Shown one piece after another: positions 61,033 through 64,000 of a stretch of DNA of 64,000 nt. Every line of letters starts with the position of its first letter. The stretch's first letter is position 1. Under the pieces are notes generated by a model, which did not search any database, was not told the DNA's origin, and saw only the letters and a list, made by a program, of their open reading frames with translations. The stretch is from Zobellia laminariae (lineage in GTDB: Bacteria > Bacteroidota > Bacteroidia > Flavobacteriales > Flavobacteriaceae), in assembly GCF_009725995.1 (NCBI RefSeq), contig NZ_RCNS01000001.1, positions 228,283-292,282 of the forward strand, read 5' to 3'. The position numbers and the translations under genes were made by a program.

Positions 61033-61971
61033 TTACGAAATGGTTGTATAAACAAACGCAATATAAACTCCCAGCAAAATTATACCATCTCGCCACCCCA
61101 GGCGCAAACCTCTAGGAATAAAAACCAAAGGAAGAATAAGAAAAGAAATACCTAACATCCAAAAAATGTCGCTACTTAACAAACCTTCATCCATTACTCT
61201 AATTGGTGTGATAATAGAGGTAATACCAAGTACAGCCAAAAGATTAAAAATATTAGACCCAATAAGGTTCCCCAAAGAAATAGCTTTTTCCTTTTTGATA
61301 ACCGCAATAACCGAAGCTGCCAATTCTGGTATACTGGTACCCACGGAAACAATTGTCACAGCAATTATACGCTCACTAACACCATATAAAGTAGCCAAAC
61401 CTACCGCTCCGTTAATAAGCAACTCTGAGCCTCCCCAAAGCGCCGTACCACCAAGTCCTAAAAATAGTACCAACTTATATAGTGGTAGAGGTTCATCATC
61501 CTCTGGAGCCTCATCTTCTACCGCCTGTTTTTGAAAGCGTAGTAAATAGACTAGGAACAAGAACAATACTACAACCATAATAATACCTTCATACTGCTGC
61601 AATTCTCCATCAAAATAGATAAAACCAAAAAACAATAGTGAAGCGGCCATCATAACCGGCCAATCGGTTGTATAAAAAGTTCTTCTTACGTCTATGCTCC
61701 CCATAAGTATGGTTATACCTAACACCAAACCTAAATTAGCAATATTAGACCCAACCACATTACCTAGCGCTAAATCCGGAAAACCGTCTAAAGCTGCTTT
61801 TATACTTACAATAAGCTCCGGAGCAGAGGTAGCAAAAGAAACCACCGTCATACCAATAACAATTTTTGGAATATTTAATCGTAAAGAAAGAGCAACGGCG
61901 GATTTTAATAGCCAATTACCGCCAGCTATTAAAAGAGTAAGGCCTAGCGCAATAAAAAGAAGATTCTGCAT
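61033..61971 (-). CDS. Calcium/sodium antiporter (CaCA family, YrbG-like)
   Basis: A 312-residue inner-membrane exchanger with ten helices in two inverted repeats. Both alpha repeats are visible: SFATSAPELIVSIKAALDGFPDLALGNVVGSNIANLGLVLG (about 46-86) and SVGTSIPELAASVIAVIKKEKAISLGNLIGSNIFNLLAVLG (209-249), each with the ion-binding PEL and GSN motifs. An acidic loop EDEAPEDDEPLP (151-162) separates the halves. It probably expels calcium in exchange for sodium. It is monocistronic. Confidence 0.95.
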   Translation of the reverse strand: MQNLLFIALGLTLLIAGGNWLLKSAVALSLRLNIPKIVIGMTVVSFATSAPELIVSIKAALDGFPDLALGNVVGSNIANLGLVLGITILMGSIDVRRTFYTTDWPVMMAASLLFFGFIYFDGELQQYEGIIMVVVLFLFLVYLLRFQKQAVEDEAPEDDEPLPLYKLVLFLGLGGTALWGGSELLINGAVGLATLYGVSERIIAVTIVSVGTSIPELAASVIAVIKKEKAISLGNLIGSNIFNLLAVLGITSIITPIRVMDEGLLSSDIFWMLGISFLILPLVFIPRGLRLGWRDGIILLGVYIAFVYTTIS

Positions 61972-62386
61972 GTACTGGTTTCAGGGAATTAAAAAACAAA
62001 GATATACGAACATTTTAACTTATTGATGCCTTTCTCACCGAGTTACCAAAGCATCATTTACCCAAATAAATGAGGTTGACAAAAATGGATTCATTCAAAA
62101 ACAACCAATTCTGAACCAAAATTATGCTTAAAAAAGAAAAGGGGTATCAAAACATGCCTTCACATGTTACATACTGAAATATTATATACCGATTTTAATA
62201 ACAATTTAAAATCACCCTGAAGAAAATATTTTTAAATTATAAACACAAACCATTAATACACTTATAAAATCGCATTAGAATTGATTAATTCGCATCTATT
62301 TGCTTGGATATGAATATTTCTTTTAATTATCTTGATTGGATAATCGATTATTATCAACTATCTATTAACCTTAAAAATCCCTAATT
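61972..62386. other. Long intergenic region before the 20-codon frame
   Basis: These 415 bases are AT-rich. They hold a -7 box for the leftward antiporter gene (61997-62004) and a short inverted repeat AACATG-N6-CATGTT (62151-62168). I see no convincing gene or promoter for the rightward small frames. Confidence 0.5.
61997..62004 (-). promoter_or_regulatory. Candidate -7 element of the antiporter gene
   Basis: Read leftward, TATCTTTG matches TANNTTTG, 26 bases before the ATG at 61971. No -33 TTG at the usual distance. Confidence 0.4.
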
Positions 62387-62449
62387 ATGATTACACTTGC
62401 TAAACTTCTGTTGTTACTCCTAGTATCGCTGATCACGATAGTAGCGTAA
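62387..62449 (+). CDS. 20-codon hydrophobic leader-like or toxin-like peptide
   Basis: A frame with ATG and TAA that encodes MITLAKLLLLLLVSLITIVA. Its six consecutive leucines use CTT, CTG, TTG, TTA, CTC and CTA, each codon once; its three isoleucines use all three Ile codons. A 9-bp hairpin with one mismatch lies in its 3' half (62420-62444), a 14-base perfect palindrome follows the stop (62458-62471) and a strong terminator comes next (62476-62501). This layout recalls amino-acid attenuation leaders; the residue content also recalls Ibs-type membrane toxins. No promoter is evident, so its expression is not proven. Confidence 0.45.
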   Translation: MITLAKLLLLLLVSLITIVA

Positions 62450-62457
62450 GTTAAATC

Positions 62458-62471
62458 ATATAGGCCTATAT
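62458..62471. repeat. 14-base perfect palindrome
   Basis: ATATAGGCCTATAT lies between the 20-codon frame and the terminator. It may be a small RNA hairpin or a binding site. Confidence 0.5.
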
Positions 62472-62475
62472 AATA

Positions 62476-62501
62476 AAAAGACCGCCGTACAGCGGTCTTT
62501 T
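62476..62501. terminator. Strong terminator after the 20-codon frame
   Basis: A perfect 10-bp stem (AAAAGACCGC / GCGGTCTTTT) with a six-base loop and T-rich flank on both strands. It separates the 20-codon frame from the 50-residue protein gene. Confidence 0.9.
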
Positions 62502-62542
62502 ACTTTATTTTCAATAAGTTAGCATCTTTGATAAACTAACCG

Positions 62543-62695
62543 ATGAAAAAACTAGTATTTAAATTTCTTGCCAAAGTAAACCAGTTACTTCTTCCTTCTT
62601 TTTCTAAAAAAAGGCTTGACCTTTCTAAAGCATCAAAGTTTCAGATGGCTTTAATTGGCTGGCGTTATTTTGTTACTACCCGCGCTCTGGATTAA
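62543..62695 (+). CDS. Small basic protein (50 residues), flavobacterial type
   Basis: Encodes MKKLVFKFLAKVNQLLLPSF and continues KKRLDLSKASKFQMALIG to the end WRYFVTTRALD. I recall very similar 50-residue proteins in other Flavobacteriaceae, sometimes labelled SsrA-binding protein without basis; the C-terminal WRYxVTxxALD is the most conserved part. It may be a small amphipathic membrane-associated protein. Its stop overlaps the stop of the convergent apt gene by three bases. No clear promoter is seen; TCTTTG at 62525-62530 is a partial -7 match. Confidence 0.68.
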   Translation: MKKLVFKFLAKVNQLLLPSFSKKRLDLSKASKFQMALIGWRYFVTTRALD

Positions 62696-63204
62696 TAATT
62701 TAAAAGTGCCTTTACATCAGTTTCACCCAATTTACTTCTTCCTTTTAAAAAATCTAGTTCAATTAAAAAATTACATTGAACGATTTCCCCTCCCAAACGT
62801 TTGATTAAATCACACGTAGCTTTTGCTGTACCACCTGTAGCAAGAACATCATCATGCACTAATATTTTTTCTCCGGTTAAAATTGCATCGCTATGCATTT
62901 CTAAAGTATCGGTACCATACTCTAAATCATAGGTCTGACTAGTTTTCTCCGCAGGTAGCTTACCAGGCTTACGTACAGGAATAAATCCGGCATTTAATCG
63001 CTGAGCTAATAAAGGGGCGAAAAAAAATCCGCGGCTTTCCATACCAACAACTTTATCTATCTTAACATCACCCACCATTTCAAGAAGTCTATCCAATGTA
63101 AACTGCATAGCTTTGGCATCTGCCAACAGAGGTGTTATATCTTTAAAGATGACACCTTCTTGCGGAAAATTGTCTATATCTCTAATAAACGCTTTTAAAT
63201 TCAT
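62692..63204 (-). CDS. apt: Adenine phosphoribosyltransferase
   Basis: Salvages adenine to AMP with PRPP. The 170 residues show the PRPP-binding motif KILVHDDVLATGGTAKA (about 114-130) and the family start FIRDIDNFPQEGVIFKDITPLLAD; GMESRGFFFAPLLAQRL (54-70) and VRKPGKLPAEKTSQTYDLEYGTDTLEMH complete the active site. It starts 121 bases from the divergent tRNA gene. Confidence 0.96.
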   Translation of the reverse strand: MNLKAFIRDIDNFPQEGVIFKDITPLLADAKAMQFTLDRLLEMVGDVKIDKVVGMESRGFFFAPLLAQRLNAGFIPVRKPGKLPAEKTSQTYDLEYGTDTLEMHSDAILTGEKILVHDDVLATGGTAKATCDLIKRLGGEIVQCNFLIELDFLKGRSKLGETDVKALLNY

Positions 63205-63222
63205 TTAATAAGTAACTTATAT

Positions 63223-63253
63223 TTTGCCGTAAATGTAAAAAGAAATATATTTG
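63223..63253 (+). promoter_or_regulatory. Consensus promoter of the tRNA-Arg gene
   Basis: TTTG (63223-63226), 19 bases, TATATTTG (63246-63253), the best fit to the Bacteroidota consensus in the window. Transcription would start near 63260, 65 bases before the tRNA. Confidence 0.85.
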
Positions 63254-63259
63254 CACCCC

Positions 63260-63309
63260 GTTAGGCAAAAAACTAGCTAAAACTAGTTTCCGTTAAGGAA
63301 AGACCTAAC
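63260..63309 (+). ncRNA. Structured leader of the tRNA-Arg transcript
   Basis: The closing stem GTTAGG (63260-63265) / CCTAAC (63304-63309) encloses a hairpin AAACTAG / CTAGTTT (63270-63276, 63283-63289) and a second hairpin TTTCC / GGAAA (63287-63291, 63297-63301). The inner two share TTT, so they compete. It starts exactly at the predicted transcript start. Whether it is only a processed leader or a functional RNA is unknown. Confidence 0.4.
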
Positions 63310-63324
63310 AGGAATACTTTTATT

Positions 63325-63398
63325 GGCCCTGTGGCGCAACTGGATAGCGCATCTCACTACGAATGAGAAGGTTACTGGTTCGAATCCAGTCAGGGTCA
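63325..63398 (+). tRNA. tRNA-Arg (anticodon ACG)
   Basis: A 74-base cloverleaf can be drawn: acceptor GGCCCTG / CAGGGTC (one G-T pair), D stem GCGC / GCGC, anticodon stem TCTCA / TGAGA with loop CTACGAA (ACG at 63359-63361), T stem ACTGG / CCAGT with loop TTCGAAT. ACG is normally edited to ICG and reads CGU, CGC and CGA. The CCA end is not encoded. A terminator follows. Confidence 0.95.
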
Positions 63399-63406
63399 CT
63401 TAAATA

Positions 63407-63446
63407 GGAAGCAGTTACATTTTTTGTAGCTGCTTTCTTTTTTTTA
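63407..63446 (+). terminator. Intrinsic terminator of the tRNA-Arg gene
   Basis: A 13-bp stem with two G-T pairs (arms 63407-63419 and 63425-63437), a five-base T loop and a following T-tract. Confidence 0.85.
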
Positions 63447-63691
63447 ATAGATTCTCACCATTAAGATAGGCTACTTGTAAATTTCTTAATTTTCGCCGAC
63501 TATATCACCTTAAAAAAGCATATTTTGTATTGACGGAGCACATTTATGGTCTCTTAACCCCAATCCTCAAATTTCAATTTTCAATTTTCATAAATTCTCT
63601 GCAGCTATTACCTCTGCAACAAGTCAAAATTGAAACCTAATCTATTATATCCTACATATTATCTATTAGAGTTTCACTTAAAATTTGAGCT

Positions 63692-64000
63692 ATGTACAAC
63701 CGTCTATACCTTACTTTATCCCTATTATTTCTCATAGTTTTTGGAACGCACTACTCAATTGCGCAATCTTCCAAAATTGAACACCGAGTATATTTATTAG
63801 GTAATACTACGGATATTGGATTAGAGTCTCCTTTTTATGACAGCCTCTTCGAGCTTCTTTCAACAACAGACCCTTTTACGGTTATTCTTAACGGCGACCT
63901 CATAAACAGTGGCAAGACTAAAGAACCCATCACCCAAGATTCTCTAAAAATAGGCAAACTCCTACGAAGTATAACCCAACATGAGAATGGAAGGGTCGTT
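63692..64000 (+). CDS. Probable exported metallophosphoesterase, N-terminal part (runs off the window)
   Basis: The first 103 codons of a protein with a signal peptide (to about residue 26, YSIAQ) and then HRVYLLGNTTDIGLESPFY and FTVILNGDLINSG. This pattern (a lead strand, then a hydrophobic strand ending in N-GD) resembles the start of calcineurin-type phosphoesterases, as found in the long flavobacterial proteins that join a phosphoesterase to an outer-membrane barrel. The metal-binding residues downstream are not in the window, so the call is tentative. Confidence 0.5.
   Translation, partial: MYNRLYLTLSLLFLIVFGTHYSIAQSSKIEHRVYLLGNTTDIGLESPFYDSLFELLSTTDPFTVILNGDLINSGKTKEPITQDSLKIGKLLRSITQHENGRVV

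Noticed and set aside
63325..63398. tRNA-Arg as a possible integration site for a mobile element
   Set aside because: No integrase gene, duplicated tRNA end or foreign-looking genes are found within the sequence available downstream.
63570..63600. Tandem TTTCAATTTTCAATTTTCA-like repeat
   Set aside because: Short AT-rich repetition in a non-coding gap with no further units; no CRISPR or other array structure.

Overview
The window is AT-rich core chromosome of a Bacteroidota bacterium, almost certainly a Flavobacteriaceae member (marine Maribacter/Zobellia-like is my guess, not proven). The pointers are a type IX secretion type B C-terminal domain, a CarboxypepD-like TonB-dependent receptor, a PUR/DUF3276 protein, a long NusB, type III glutamine synthetase, many DUF families typical of the phylum, and promoters of the Bacteroidota form TTTG/TTG-N17-23-TANNTTTG. 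No phage, integrase, transposase or CRISPR array was seen. Nearly all genes are housekeeping; several small genes and regulatory sites are the less ordinary part.

Layout. 0.3-9 kb: partial LysE exporter, Dabb-domain protein, pyrD, a lone TonB receptor, pepT, a YdeI-type protein, and a Tat-exported GFO/IDH/MocA oxidoreductase. 9-13.5 kb: yajC, DUF1573 and nusB leftward, then an ABC exporter and a PUR-domain protein rightward. 13.5-22.3 kb: lipid acyltransferase, BASS transporter, CsaA, redox enzymes, cold-shock protein, a 30-residue membrane peptide, a cyclophilin-FKBP fusion, an M28 peptidase and PPK2. 23-30.3 kb: grpE-dnaJ, then an ABC exporter pair, an MscS channel, a DUF6268 protein and an NtrC-type regulator without a DNA-binding domain, all leftward. 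30.5-35.4 kb: epimerase-like protein, frameshifted mnmD, DUF4920, ilvE, MazG-like protein, two small membrane proteins and crcB.

35.4-38.5 kb is a nitrogen locus (glnK, amtB, a beta-barrel protein). A second nitrogen locus at 56.2-59.7 kb carries divergent genes for type III and type II glutamine synthetase. Upstream of glnK and of the type II synthetase I find the same motif, CCCC-(A/T)10-GGG, with a C-rich half placed 34 bp from the -7 box in both cases and neither promoter having a clear -33 box. This suggests one activator serving ammonium uptake and assimilation.

38.5-56 kb: lipoproteins, a probably inactive esterase-like protein, an MscS channel, a T9SS cargo protein, an Lrp regulator, purU, DUF4197, pyrF, prfA, a very small ABC transporter pair, an ApbE-thioredoxin-Rieske cluster, and purM. 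59.7-64 kb: GDPD, Na/Ca antiporter, a 20-codon hydrophobic reading frame containing all six leucine codons in a row followed by a terminator, a 50-residue protein, apt, tRNA-Arg(ACG) with a structured leader and consensus promoter, and the start of a probable metallophosphoesterase.

The strongest candidates for something undescribed are the shared nitrogen operator, the 20-codon leader-like or toxin-like frame at 62.39 kb, the -1 slippery frameshift inside mnmD, and the pair of related tiny membrane proteins with their own promoters.
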